Notes under the pieces: generated by a model | Databases searched by the model: none | What the model saw: the letters and a program-made list of their open reading frames with translations, nothing else | Told to the model about the DNA's origin: nothing | Made by a program: the position numbers and the translations under genes | Part shown: piece by piece, positions 19,397-28,509 of the stretch | How positions within the stretch are numbered: position 1 is the first letter of the stretch | Layout of the letters: every line of letters starts with the position of its first letter | NCBI RefSeq assembly: GCF_020034665.1 | Contig: NZ_JAIQDI010000002.1 | Span: forward strand, 496,001-560,000 | Source of the DNA: Niabella beijingensis | GTDB lineage: Bacteria; Bacteroidota; Bacteroidia; Chitinophagales; Chitinophagaceae | Direction of reading: 5' to 3' | DNA length: 64,000 nucleotides

Positions 19397-20737
19397 ATGC
19401 ATGCCACTTCCGCTTTTCTATTATTGCTGGCGATCCTGTCCGGTATCGGGCTGATCATTATTTTGAGTACGAAGTATAAGGTTCATCCTTTCTTTTCCCT
19501 GTCCGCAGCCTGTTTTGTAACCGGTGCTGTCGGAGGACTGGATGCCATGATGATTCTTACAACGATGAAGGAAGGCTTTGGTAAGATCATGAGCTCACTC
19601 GGATTTATCATTGCCATCGGAACCGTGCTGGGAATGGTGTTGCAGGCGAACGGGGCCACAACAGCAATGGCCAATGCGATCATAAAATGGGTGGGAAGCA
19701 GGCGGTCTGTTTTTGCGATAAGTCTGACCGGCTTTATCGTAGGACTTCCGATTTTTTGTGATTCGGGTTATATCGTTTTGAACGGATTGAATCAATCCAT
19801 GATACGCAAGACGGCGGTGCCCGTAGCCGTTATGAGCACGGCGATGGCCACCGGGCTTTATGCCGTGCATTGTTTTATACCGCCGCATCCGGGTGTTACG
19901 GCTGCGGTTGGTGCTCTGAATGCAGACCCGGGCCGGGTTATTTTATACGGCTTGCTGGCCGCCGTTCCCGCCATGCTGGCCGGTTATTACTGGGCGGTAT
20001 GGCGGGGCAGAAAGTTTCCGGCCGGACCTGCTGCCGATAATGAACCGTTGATCTCAGAGGAGCCGGCACAGCTGCCGGCTGCCCTGCTTTCCTTTGTTCC
20101 GGTTGTAGTACCGGTACTGCTGATCGCCCTGCGGGCTGTTGTGTTTAGCCTGATGCATACCGGGAACGGAACGCTTGAGCAGGTGCTGATCGTCGGGGAC
20201 CCGGCGATAGCGCTTTCCATCGGATTGGTCCTGGCGCTGATGATTCCATCAAAGTGGAATAAAGGCCAACTGCATCAGCTGGTACAGCACGGGCTGGAAA
20301 AGGCGGGTGGTATATTGGTTATTATCGGTGCCGGTGGCGCCTTTGGCATGGTGATCCAGGCACTGAAACTACAGGACTATCTTTCCGGGTTGGAGCATAT
20401 CAACACATTGGGACTGCTTTTCCCATTCCTGGTAGCGCTTGTGCTTAAAACGGCACAGGGTTCGTCCACAGTGGCCATTCTTACCGCTGCATCCATTGTG
20501 CTGCCGTTTCTGCCGGGGCTGCAGCTGGACTCCGAAAACGGTCGGGTGATCGCCGTACTGGCCATGGGCGCGGGTTCTATGGCAGTTTCGCATGTAAATG
20601 ACGCCTATTTCTGGGTGATCACTAATTTTTCAGGCCAGGAATTGAAACCGGTGCTGCAGGTATACAGTACGGCTACGGTTTGCATGGCGGTTGTGGGTTT
20701 ATTGTTTGTGTATTTATTGTCTTTAATCATTTTATAA
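19397..20737 (+). CDS. GntP-family permease (gluconate/glycerate-type H+ symporter)
   Basis: The 446-residue membrane protein has about 12-14 helices and the GntP family signatures VGLPIFCDSGYIVL and AVHCFIPPHPGVTAA, plus the C-terminal GSMAVSHVNDAYFWVI. Family members import gluconate, idonate, fructuronate or glycerate with protons. The stop codon abuts the ATG of a glycerate kinase gene with no spacer, which makes glycerate or a related hydroxy acid the likely substrate. No dedicated regulator is adjacent. Confidence 0.9.
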   Translation: MHATSAFLLLLAILSGIGLIIILSTKYKVHPFFSLSAACFVTGAVGGLDAMMILTTMKEGFGKIMSSLGFIIAIGTVLGMVLQANGATTAMANAIIKWVGSRRSVFAISLTGFIVGLPIFCDSGYIVLNGLNQSMIRKTAVPVAVMSTAMATGLYAVHCFIPPHPGVTAAVGALNADPGRVILYGLLAAVPAMLAGYYWAVWRGRKFPAGPAADNEPLISEEPAQLPAALLSFVPVVVPVLLIALRAVVFSLMHTGNGTLEQVLIVGDPAIALSIGLVLALMIPSKWNKGQLHQLVQHGLEKAGGILVIIGAGGAFGMVIQALKLQDYLSGLEHINTLGLLFPFLVALVLKTAQGSSTVAILTAASIVLPFLPGLQLDSENGRVIAVLAMGAGSMAVSHVNDAYFWVITNFSGQELKPVLQVYSTATVCMAVVGLLFVYLLSLIIL

Positions 20738-21880
20738 ATGAAAGTGGTTATAGCGCCAAATGCGTTTAAGAACAGCCTCCCGGCAGATGAAGTGGCCGCT
20801 GCTATCAGACAGGGATTGTTGCAGGGCGGCTATAAAGGAGATTGTGTTTGTCATCCGGTAGGCGACGGCGGGGATGGCACAGGCGCCCTGCTGAATCATT
20901 GCCTGGGAGCGGAAGTGATCGCAGCCACGGTTGCCGATCCATTGGGAAGAAGCATTACAGCGTCTTTCGGATGGATCGCCGCAACAAAGACCGCGGTGAT
21001 CGAGCTGGCCGATGCTTCCGGTCTGCGCCTGCTGGATCCAAAAGAATATGATCCGTTGCGCGCTACCACGGCGGGTTGCGGACAATTGATCAAAGCGGCG
21101 CTCGACAGGGGGGCAGCAGAAATTTTATTTTGCATCGGCGGAAGTGCAACTGTGGATGGCGGCTCCGGACTTTTAAAAGAGCTCGGAGTTGTTTTTTTGA
21201 ATGAAAAGAAAGAACCCCTGCAGCAGCTTCCTGCGGACTTGGTGTCACTCCGGGGTATTGACAGGCAGCACAGTGACCCGCGATTGAATGCCACAACCTT
21301 CACCATACTCTGTGATGTTAAAAATCATTTATTGGGTGCAAAGGGCGCTGCTGCTGTATTTGGACCACAAAAAGGAGCAGGACCAGATGAGGTCCGGTTA
21401 CTGGAGTCGGGACTCAAACAGTTGCGACGGATCACAGAACGGGTTACAGGAACTGATATAAACCAGCTGACCTATAGTGGTGCAGCAGGAGGCGTAGCTG
21501 CTACATGTATGGCGTTCTTTAATGCTAAAGCAGTAAATGGAATCGATTACTTCTTAAGCAGGACCGGTTTTGAAGCCTTGCTCAAAGATGCCGGGTGGGT
21601 GATTACCGGAGAGGGCGCGATTGACCACCAGACCCTGGAAGGAAAAGCGCCTTATGGCGTGGCGAGGATGGCAAAACGGTATGGCATCCCTGTGATTGGT
21701 GTGGCGGGGAAGGTGCCGGAAGAAGAAGACACTGCTTTAAATGAATATTTTGACTGGCTATTACCGATTAACGAACAACCGCTGCCATTGGAGGAAGCCA
21801 TCCGGCTTACCCGCACGAACCTGGAAAAGACGGGCCGGAAGATTGCGAGCACATTAAACAGTCAGCTGGATATTCCCTGA
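20738..21880 (+). CDS. glxK: Glycerate 2-kinase, GlxK/GarK family
   Basis: Phosphorylates D-glycerate to 2-phosphoglycerate, feeding lower glycolysis. The 380-residue protein shows MKVVIAPNAFKNSLPADEVA, PVGDGGDGTG, FCIGGSATVDGGSGLL, SGAAGGVAA and VITGEGAIDHQTLEGKAPYGVA, all hallmarks of the type I glycerate kinase family. It directly follows the GntP permease gene and shares a terminator with the convergent rny gene. The pair forms a compact glycerate uptake module. Confidence 0.93.
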   Translation: MKVVIAPNAFKNSLPADEVAAAIRQGLLQGGYKGDCVCHPVGDGGDGTGALLNHCLGAEVIAATVADPLGRSITASFGWIAATKTAVIELADASGLRLLDPKEYDPLRATTAGCGQLIKAALDRGAAEILFCIGGSATVDGGSGLLKELGVVFLNEKKEPLQQLPADLVSLRGIDRQHSDPRLNATTFTILCDVKNHLLGAKGAAAVFGPQKGAGPDEVRLLESGLKQLRRITERVTGTDINQLTYSGAAGGVAATCMAFFNAKAVNGIDYFLSRTGFEALLKDAGWVITGEGAIDHQTLEGKAPYGVARMAKRYGIPVIGVAGKVPEEEDTALNEYFDWLLPINEQPLPLEEAIRLTRTNLEKTGRKIASTLNSQLDIP

Positions 21881-21900
21881 GCGCAGCTGATGGAATAAAA

Positions 21901-21923
21901 AAAGCCTCCCGCCGGGAGGCTTT
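21901..21923. terminator. Bidirectional terminator, glycerate kinase / rny
   Basis: AAAGCCTCCCG and CGGGAGGCTTT form an 11-arm perfect inverted repeat around one C, flanked by A-run and T-run. It serves the convergent genes on both strands. Confidence 0.9.
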
Positions 21924-21942
21924 ATAAATCTTTTTTTTGTAA

Positions 21943-23502
21943 TTACCGTGCCACGTTCACCGCGCGTTTTTCGCGGATCACCGTTACCTTGATCTGACCG
22001 GGGAAGGTCATTTCGGTCTGGATCTTTTGCGCGATCTCAAAAGAAAGCTTATCACTGTCCTGATCGGAAACCTTATCGGACTCTACAATCACACGCAATT
22101 CACGACCGGCCTGTATTGCATAGGCTTTCTCCACACCCGGGTAGCTGGTAGCCAGGTTTTCCAGGTCTTTGATGCGTTGCAGGTACTGCTGCATGATCTC
22201 CCTGCGGGCACCGGGACGGGCGCCGCTGATGGCATCGCAGGCCTGTACAATGGGGGAGATCACATACTGCATTTCCACCTCATCGTGGTGGGCTGCAATG
22301 GCATTTACCACAGCAGGGTTCTCACCATATTTTTCCGCCAGTTTTGCACCCAGCAATGCGTGGCTGAGTTCTGATTCCTCATCAGGTACTTTACCGATAT
22401 CGTGCAGCAATCCCGCGCGTTTTGCCAGTTTGGGATTCAGTCCCAGTTCAGAAGCCATGATGGCGCAAAGGTTGGCTGTTTCGCGGCTGTGCATCAGCAG
22501 GTTTTGTCCGTAAGAAGAGCGGTAACGCATACGGCCGACCATTCTTACGAGTTCTTTATGTAATCCATGAATGCCCAGGTCGATCACGGTGCGCTCACCA
22601 ATCTCCATTACCTGTTCTTCGATCTGTTTCCGGGTTTTTTCCACCACTTCTTCAATACGCGCAGGGTGGATCCGCCCGTCGGTAACCAGGCGTTGCAAGC
22701 TCAACCGCGCAATTTCACGACGCAGGGGGTCGAAGCAGGAAAGCAGGATGGCTTCAGGCGTATCGTCTACAATAAGATCTACGCCGGTAGCGGCTTCTAG
22801 GGCACGGATATTTCTTCCCTCACGTCCGATGATCTGGCCTTTTACTTCATCACTTTCCAGGTTGAATACGGTGATGGAATTTTCTATGGCCTGTTCGGCA
22901 GCGGTACGCTGGATGGTTTGTATAATGATTTTGCGGGCTTCCTTGTTGGCTTTTTGCTTTGCCTCATCAATGATTTCCTGCTGGAGACCGATCGCCTGGG
23001 TCTGGGCTTCGTTTTTCAGACTTTCCACCAGCTGGCTTTTCGCTTCTTCAGCAGACAGTGCGGCAATTTTCTCCAGGCGGCGGATGTGCTCTTCCTGGTG
23101 TTTTTCCAGCTCGGTACGTTTTTTATTCACCACTTCGATCTGGCGGTTCAGGTTATCCTTGATGGCATCATTTTCTTTAACCTGTTTATCCGTATTGGCC
23201 TCTTTCTGGCTGAGCGATTGCTCTTTCTGTTTAATACGGTTTTCTGATTCCGCCAGTTTCCGGTTACGGTCATTTACTTCTTTGTCGTGTGCAGATTTCA
23301 GGGAAACAAAGCGTTCCTTGGCTTCCAGTTCCTTTTCCTTGCGGATGGTTTCTGCCTTTAACTCGGCTTCTTTTATGATGTTTTTGGAGTGTAACTCCGC
23401 TTCTTCGATTTTTTGCTTTGTATTTTTTGCAAAGATCAATTTACCGATGAGGACGCCCACCACCAGGCCGCCCAGGATATAAAAAAATATTTCGGAATTC
23501 AT
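21943..23502 (-). CDS. rny: Ribonuclease Y
   Basis: This endoribonuclease initiates mRNA decay at the membrane. The 519-residue protein has an N-terminal membrane helix (residues 5-22), a long coiled coil rich in Glu/Lys (about 30-190), a KH domain with [17 protein letters not shown], and an HD domain with [13 protein letters not shown] followed by AAHHDEVE. Complete and of normal length. It shares the terminator at 21901-21923 with the opposing glycerate kinase gene. No recognisable promoter box was found in the 292-bp upstream gap. Confidence 0.95.
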   Translation of the reverse strand: MNSEIFFYILGGLVVGVLIGKLIFAKNTKQKIEEAELHSKNIIKEAELKAETIRKEKELEAKERFVSLKSAHDKEVNDRNRKLAESENRIKQKEQSLSQKEANTDKQVKENDAIKDNLNRQIEVVNKKRTELEKHQEEHIRRLEKIAALSAEEAKSQLVESLKNEAQTQAIGLQQEIIDEAKQKANKEARKIIIQTIQRTAAEQAIENSITVFNLESDEVKGQIIGREGRNIRALEAATGVDLIVDDTPEAILLSCFDPLRREIARLSLQRLVTDGRIHPARIEEVVEKTRKQIEEQVMEIGERTVIDLGIHGLHKELVRMVGRMRYRSSYGQNLLMHSRETANLCAIMASELGLNPKLAKRAGLLHDIGKVPDEESELSHALLGAKLAEKYGENPAVVNAIAAHHDEVEMQYVISPIVQACDAISGARPGARREIMQQYLQRIKDLENLATSYPGVEKAYAIQAGRELRVIVESDKVSDQDSDKLSFEIAQKIQTEMTFPGQIKVTVIREKRAVNVAR

Positions 23503-23794
23503 TAAATTTCATTTTTTACTTTTCTTTTCAGAAAAAGCGTCTACAATTTCATTAAACTTCAATACCCTTCAGTTTTTTTTAATTTATCCGGAAAGGCATA
23601 GCGGCGAAGATACAAAAGCGGCAGCAAAAAATACATCTTTAGGTGAACTAAATTATATCCTTCGAAATGAGGGGCTTAGAGGGCGGTTTTGAATGACAGG
23701 CGCTATTGAGTGATAAACGGGATCAAGACGCATTTATATATTTATTATTTATATTAGCTGTCTTTATCATTCTGAACTGAAAATTAAACCTCTT

Positions 23795-24359
23795 ATGAAA
23801 AAAAAGGAACTGCTGCTTCTTGTCTTCTGCGGGAGCCTTGCGTTACAGGGCTGGTCGCAAAAAATCATTCGTAACTATGGTTTTGAATTGTTTGATGTCG
23901 GAGGCAGGCTGATCAGCTGGGGACCACAGAACACAAAAGGCCAGTACCTGGTGCTTCCCAGTCTGACCGGACATTCCGGATTCGGATCCGTGCTTATTAC
24001 ACCCCGGCCCGAAGCACCCGCCGACAGGGGGAGTGGCTTGTGCAACACCTTGCTGACGCAAAACATGGTGAGCGGAAAAAAGACAATACGCATCACCGCC
24101 CATATTAAAACAGAGAATCTTGGAAATGGGGTGGCCAGTATCTGGATGCAGCTCAATGGGGTCGGTACCATTATTTCTGATAAGAACAGCGACGATCAGA
24201 GTCCGAAAGGAAATTCGGAATGGAAGAAATACTCAATTGAGCTTCCCATTACCGGGAACGTGCAGTCGGTTGCATTCGGATGCAAAATGACCGGTACCAG
24301 GCAAGGCCTGGTTCGACGATTTTGAAGTTTTTATAGATGATGTTCCGGTGCAGGAGTAG
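23795..24359 (+). pseudogene. Secreted CBM-like domain protein, broken by a one-base insertion
   Basis: The frame from ATG 23795 gives a signal peptide (MKKKELLLLVFCGSLALQGWS) and a jelly-roll-like domain of the type found ahead of esterase or S41 peptidase domains (IRNYGFELFD, KTIRITAHIKTENL, WKKYSIELPI). It is disrupted after residue 168. Removing the A at 24299 restores TGTGKAWFDDFEVFIDDVPVQE ending at TAG 24357-24359, exactly the expected end of such domains. As written, the protein ends in an aberrant RQGLVRRF at 24325. It is either a genuine frameshift or a sequencing error. No catalytic domain follows. Confidence 0.75.
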
Positions 24360-24403
24360 GTCGAAAGTAACCGGGATCAGGTCACATCAACCAGAGGAAG
24401 TCA

Positions 24404-24439
24404 TAAAAGCGGGTGTCATTTGCGCACCCGCTTTTTTAT
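24404..24439. terminator. Bidirectional terminator between CBM-like gene and SDR
   Basis: AAAGCGGGTG (24406-24415) pairs with CACCCGCTTT (24425-24434) over a 9-nt loop, with T-run after it on the plus strand and A-rich sequence before it. It separates two convergent genes. Confidence 0.85.
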
Positions 24440-24447
24440 TATGACCA

Positions 24448-25188
24448 TCAACAGTTCGTGCCGCCGTCAATGGTAAATCCTGCCCCGGTAATATAGCCTC
24501 CTTCCGGTCCGGCGAGGTGGGCCACCAGGGCCGCTACATCAGCGGCGCTCCCAAATTGGGATAAGGCCATCAGCGCACGCTGCCCGTCTGCATGCGGACC
24601 AGCTGCCGGATTCATGTCGGTATCGATCGGTCCGGGATGAACCAAATTTACGGTGATGCCCTGCGGCCCCAGGTCCCGGGCCATTCCCTTTGTAAGCCCG
24701 ATCAATGCACTCTTGCTCATGGCGTAGAGTGCCCCGCCGGGCACCGGCATCCGTTCGGCCTGGCAGGAGCCGATGGTAATGATACGGCCGCCGTTTTTAA
24801 AACAGGAAACGACCGCCTGTGAGGCCGCAAATACGGCGCGGATATTTACCGCTGTGATCCGGTCAAAATCAGCGATGGTGAAATTGGTAAAGGCATCATA
24901 AAATGCAATGCCCGCATTGTTTACCAGGATATCCAGTTGGCCGTGCTGTGCTGCGATTTTCTTTACTGCTTCCTGTACGGCCAGCGGGTCGGCGTTATCG
25001 GCCTGTACCGCCATGGCCCGGCCGCCCGCTGCTTCAATATCCCGAACCACTTCCGCAGCCTTCGCTGCAGCGGCATGATAAGTGATGACTACAAGAGCCC
25101 CTTCATGCGCCAGCTTTTTTGCAATTGCGGCCCCGATGCCACGGCTGCCGCCGGTAACAAGGGCTACTTTGTTCTTCAGTTTACTCAT
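24448..25188 (-). CDS. SDR-family NAD(P)-dependent oxidoreductase (FabG-like)
   Basis: A classical short-chain dehydrogenase of 246 residues with cofactor motif TGGSRGIGAAIA, NNAGIAF, the catalytic Ser region ITIGSCQAE, active-site YAMSK, and C-terminal GYITGAGFTIDGG. The frame begins at a TTG, but ATG 25188 is the natural start. It is divergent from an HxlR regulator gene, and both promoters plus a palindrome lie in the 93-bp gap, so it is the likely regulated target. The substrate is unknown. Confidence 0.92.
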   Translation of the reverse strand: MSKLKNKVALVTGGSRGIGAAIAKKLAHEGALVVITYHAAAAKAAEVVRDIEAAGGRAMAVQADNADPLAVQEAVKKIAAQHGQLDILVNNAGIAFYDAFTNFTIADFDRITAVNIRAVFAASQAVVSCFKNGGRIITIGSCQAERMPVPGGALYAMSKSALIGLTKGMARDLGPQGITVNLVHPGPIDTDMNPAAGPHADGQRALMALSQFGSAADVAALVAHLAGPEGGYITGAGFTIDGGTNC

Positions 25189-25207
25189 TGGATTCAATTT
25201 TATGCAG

Positions 25208-25235
25208 CAAAACTAAAAGTGAATGTTTATTTTTG
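25208..25235. promoter_or_regulatory. Divergent promoters for SDR and HxlR
   Basis: CAAAACTA (25208-25215) is TAGTTTTG on the minus strand, 20 bp before the SDR ATG. TATTTTTG (25228-25235) on the plus strand is 47 bp before the HxlR ATG. Both match TAnnTTTG. Confidence 0.55.
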
Positions 25236-25244
25236 CCAGTACTG

Positions 25245-25259
25245 ACTTAATTATTAAGT
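25245..25259. promoter_or_regulatory. Candidate HxlR operator palindrome
   Basis: ACTTAAT-T-ATTAAGT is a perfect 7+1+7 inverted repeat. It lies just after the expected HxlR transcription start and about 30 bp upstream of the SDR -7 box. There it could block one promoter and modulate the other. HxlR proteins bind such palindromes as dimers. Confidence 0.6.
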
Positions 25260-25281
25260 ACTAACAAAATAGTAAGTAAGG

Positions 25282-25656
25282 ATGCGAAAAGCAAATTCAA
25301 CCAATTCCATCAATGAAGATAACCTCGTGCGCAACTGCGGCGTGGTATATGCGCTTTCGATGATCGGCGGCCGCTGGAAACCGGCCATCCTTTTCAGTCT
25401 GCTGGAGGGAAAGATGCGGTATAATGAATTGCTGAAATCCATTCCCGGTGTATCCGAGCGGATGCTGGTGGCCCAGCTGCGCGAGCTGGAAGCGCACGGT
25501 CTGGTAAACCGGATCGTTTATGCAGAAGTGCCGCCCCGTGTGGAATACGAACTGACCGCTTTGGGCCGCTCTGCTGAAGCCATGTTGCTGGGCATCTCCG
25601 GCTGGGGCAATAAACTGCGGCTGAAGCAGGAAAAAGCGGGACGGAAAACTGCGTGA
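25282..25656 (+). CDS. HxlR-family winged-helix transcriptional regulator
   Basis: A 124-residue single-domain regulator with the HxlR core: the conserved Cys in VRNCGVVYALSMIGGRWKPAILFSLL, then RYNELLKSIPGVSERMLVAQLRELE and the wing region VEYELTALGRS. The lone Cys13 is the residue through which many HxlR members sense electrophiles or oxidation. It is divergent from an SDR gene and converges on an iron-containing alcohol dehydrogenase gene, suggesting a role in handling reactive carbonyl compounds (inference). Confidence 0.92.
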   Translation: MRKANSTNSINEDNLVRNCGVVYALSMIGGRWKPAILFSLLEGKMRYNELLKSIPGVSERMLVAQLRELEAHGLVNRIVYAEVPPRVEYELTALGRSAEAMLLGISGWGNKLRLKQEKAGRKTA

Positions 25657-25669
25657 GATGCAGGAACGG

Positions 25670-26884
25670 TCAGTGCAGATAAATACCCGTAAAGGCACGG
25701 GCATAAATTTCGTGCACCTGTTCTTCTGAAAGCTCCATGGGACATCTTGCCAGCAGTCTTTTTTGGAGGATGCCATCCGCTGCAAGTGCAGCTGTTGCTG
25801 CTTCGGGGATCTGAAAACCCGCCAGCGTTTCCGGGATCCCGATATCCCTGGTTAATGCGGCCAGCACACGGATGCATTTTTCGGCGGCCTCCTGCATGCT
25901 GATCGTTGCTTCAGAAAATCCCAGTGCCTCATATACCACGGCCAGGCGTGCTGCACAGGAAGGAAGAATATACCCCAGCACATAAGGGATCAGTACCGCA
26001 TTGGATTCCCCGTGTGCCAGATGGAACTGTCCGCCAAGCGGATAGGCCAGTGCGTGGATCGCACCCACACCGGCATTAAAAAATGCCATGCCGGCAAGAT
26101 AGCTGCCATAGGCCATTGCGGTGCGGGCCTCACGGTTGCTGCCGTCTGTAACAGCCTGCCGGAGCGTACTGCCGATCAAACGGATGGCCTGCAATGCCAG
26201 TCCATCCGAATAAGGCGTTGCATTTACAGAAATAAAAGCTTCTATGGCATGTGTTAAGGCATCTGCGCCGGTGGCGGCGGTAACCCTGGGCGGAACTGAG
26301 AGCGTGAAAACGGGGTCAACGATAGCAGCATCCGCCAGCAGGTAATCGTGCACCACCACATCTTTAGTACGCTCCAGTGCCAGCACGGAAATATTGGTAA
26401 CCTCGGTTCCGGTGCCGGAGGTAGTGGGTATAAGTATCTTGGGTAATCCGCGGTGTTCAATTTTTTTTGTTCCGGTAAGATTCAGGTAGGCGCTTACCGG
26501 TCCGGGATTCTGAATGAACACGGCCACAAGCTTTGCCATGTCCAGCGCACTGCCGCCGCCGAATCCGATAACGAGTTTGAAATTACCACTTCTGCCAAAG
26601 TCGATCGCCTTTTGTCCTGTTTCCACAGTGGGCTCCGGAACAAGATCGCTGTAAATCGTATAGGCGATCTGCTGTTGATCCAGGAGCTGCAGTACCGGGC
26701 GGATGATAGGAAGGGTAACCAGCGCCGGATCGGCGATGATGAGGGCGGGACCGTTACCAAATTGCTGCAGCAGGGCGGGCAATTGTTGGATGGCATCCCA
26801 TCCGATTGCTGTCAGGGGCACGGGCTTTACAGTTGTTGCCCCGGCGGGGGATTTCAGGAGGATCTCATTAAAAGACGCGGTCAT
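25670..26884 (-). CDS. Iron-containing alcohol dehydrogenase
   Basis: This 404-residue group III dehydrogenase interconverts alcohols and aldehydes/ketones with NAD(P). It shows the nucleotide motif GFGGGSALDMAK, TTSGTGTEVTN, and the metal ligands in GADALTHAIE (Asp and His), GAIHALAYPLG (His) and HLAHGESNAV (His). All four ligands are present, so it should be active with Fe2+ or Zn2+. It ends 13 bp past the HxlR stop on the opposite strand. It is not part of the large sugar locus by strand, but borders it. Confidence 0.92.
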   Translation of the reverse strand: MTASFNEILLKSPAGATTVKPVPLTAIGWDAIQQLPALLQQFGNGPALIIADPALVTLPIIRPVLQLLDQQQIAYTIYSDLVPEPTVETGQKAIDFGRSGNFKLVIGFGGGSALDMAKLVAVFIQNPGPVSAYLNLTGTKKIEHRGLPKILIPTTSGTGTEVTNISVLALERTKDVVVHDYLLADAAIVDPVFTLSVPPRVTAATGADALTHAIEAFISVNATPYSDGLALQAIRLIGSTLRQAVTDGSNREARTAMAYGSYLAGMAFFNAGVGAIHALAYPLGGQFHLAHGESNAVLIPYVLGYILPSCAARLAVVYEALGFSEATISMQEAAEKCIRVLAALTRDIGIPETLAGFQIPEAATAALAADGILQKRLLARCPMELSEEQVHEIYARAFTGIYLH

Positions 26885-27119
26885 AAAAAGCTGAAATATT
26901 TTTTTGAATCACCACTTAAATTCGATTATCTTAGTCGCTATTGAAGGGGGAAGCAATGCTTGGCGTAAAATTAAAAAAAGCCGCCTCACAGCAGGTGCTG
27001 TTGCAAGATTGTATTATGATTGCGTAGAAAAATAGCACCGGCAGCAAGCTGCTTTTCATCTGAGAAAGATAAGGGGAACGCCACTAACTTGTTTTAATAA
27101 ATCAGGTGTTTAATAAATA

Positions 27120-28484
27120 ATGAACGACAAGATACTATCGGCCGGTACCGCAACAACAGATATCACTCCGCCAATTGGTTCTGTAATTAACGGAGATTTT
27201 TTCCCGCACCGTGCGCAGGCTGTTATGGATCCGCTGTATGCCAAAGCGATCGTATTGCAATCCGGTAGTATTCGGCTGGCGTTGGTGATGGTAGATATCT
27301 GTTCACTTACCTATGAATTCCTGGATCCTGTAAAACAGCAGATCGAAGCCGCAACCGGCATTGAGGCCCGGCACCAGCTGATCGCCGCCACACATATTCA
27401 TTCAGGAGGAACGGTTACCGGTATTTTCCTGTCTGAGGTTGATGCAACTTATAGCGCCGCACTTGCCGCTGCGCTGGTTCAGGTGGTAACAGCCGCCTGT
27501 GCACACCTCACACCCTGCCAGGTGGCTTATGGATCGGCAATGGTACCGGAGCATGTAGTTTGCAGACGGTATCATATGAAAAGTGGTTTTGTACCTTTTG
27601 ATCCTTTTGGAAACGGAAGCGATACCGTAGTTACCAATCCTTTCGGAAATGAAGACAAGATCACAGCACGTGCGGGCGCTACAGATCCGGAACTGGCTTT
27701 CCTTGCGATTCGATCCCTGGAAGGAACATGGCTGGCCGTATTGGCGAATTATTCATTACATTATGTAGGCGATTTTTCGCGCGAGCTGATCTCAGCAGAC
27801 TATTTCGGTCATTTTGCCCGCTGTCTGAAAGAACAGCTGGGTGCGGGTTCCGATTTTGTAGCGCTCATGTCTAACGGTACCAGCGGTAATGTAAATATCT
27901 GGGATTTTTTAAGCCCGGGGCGTTATCCCGGCGGGGCCTTTGAAAAAAGCAAACTGATCGGAACGGCACTGGCCACCCGCATCACCGAATGTATCCCGCA
28001 GCTGGAGTGGGAAACAGCGGCGGCCCTGGCAATTGAAACCACCCTGTTTGAGTGGCCGGTACGCAAACCGGCAGCCGCGGAACTGGAGATGGCACAGGAA
28101 TGGCTTCGGGAAGCACAGTTCGACACCGATAAACATCCTGGGCCGCAACAGGTAAAACAAATCTATGCGCGGGAGCAACTGCTTTTAGCAGCTGAGCCCG
28201 ATCATTGCCCGGTGTATCTTCAGGCCATCCGTATTGGCAGCGGACGGATCAGCGCGCTGCCCGGGGAGTTTTTTGCAGAAACAGGATTATGGCTGAAGGA
28301 ACGGTTTTCATCCACTCCCTATTTTACGATTTGCCTGGCAAACGGCAATATTGGATATGTGCCGCCTCCGCATGAAATGGAAGCAGGCGGGTATGAAACC
28401 TGGCGCTGCCGCACCAGTAAACTTGAAGCGGGGGCGGAGCCGGAAATCAGAACCCGGCTGGAACAGTTGTACAAAAAAATATAA
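27120..28484 (+). CDS. Neutral/alkaline ceramidase N-terminal-domain protein, cytosolic (paralogue 1)
   Basis: This 454-residue protein matches only the catalytic domain of neutral ceramidase and has no signal peptide. The opening SAGTATTDITPP is the family start. Likely zinc ligands are conserved: His92/His94 (ATHIHSGG), the His in YSLHYVGD, Glu in LPGEFFAE, and Tyr413 in NGNIGYVP. True ceramidases are secreted, with an extra C-terminal domain; this form is probably a cytosolic amide hydrolase of unknown substrate. Opens the sugar-catabolic locus and converges on the AraC gene with 25 bp between stops. A second paralogue lies at 37813-39123. Confidence 0.8.
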   Translation: MNDKILSAGTATTDITPPIGSVINGDFFPHRAQAVMDPLYAKAIVLQSGSIRLALVMVDICSLTYEFLDPVKQQIEAATGIEARHQLIAATHIHSGGTVTGIFLSEVDATYSAALAAALVQVVTAACAHLTPCQVAYGSAMVPEHVVCRRYHMKSGFVPFDPFGNGSDTVVTNPFGNEDKITARAGATDPELAFLAIRSLEGTWLAVLANYSLHYVGDFSRELISADYFGHFARCLKEQLGAGSDFVALMSNGTSGNVNIWDFLSPGRYPGGAFEKSKLIGTALATRITECIPQLEWETAAALAIETTLFEWPVRKPAAAELEMAQEWLREAQFDTDKHPGPQQVKQIYAREQLLLAAEPDHCPVYLQAIRIGSGRISALPGEFFAETGLWLKERFSSTPYFTICLANGNIGYVPPPHEMEAGGYETWRCRTSKLEAGAEPEIRTRLEQLYKKI

Positions 28485-28509
28485 ACGGACCGGGAACTGG
28501 GACCAGCGG

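Noticed and set aside
25264..25275. AAAATAGTAA near the HxlR gene as a member of the AraC motif set
   Set aside because: It lacks the C/T at the last conserved position and lies outside the sugar locus, next to a different regulator; probably coincidence.
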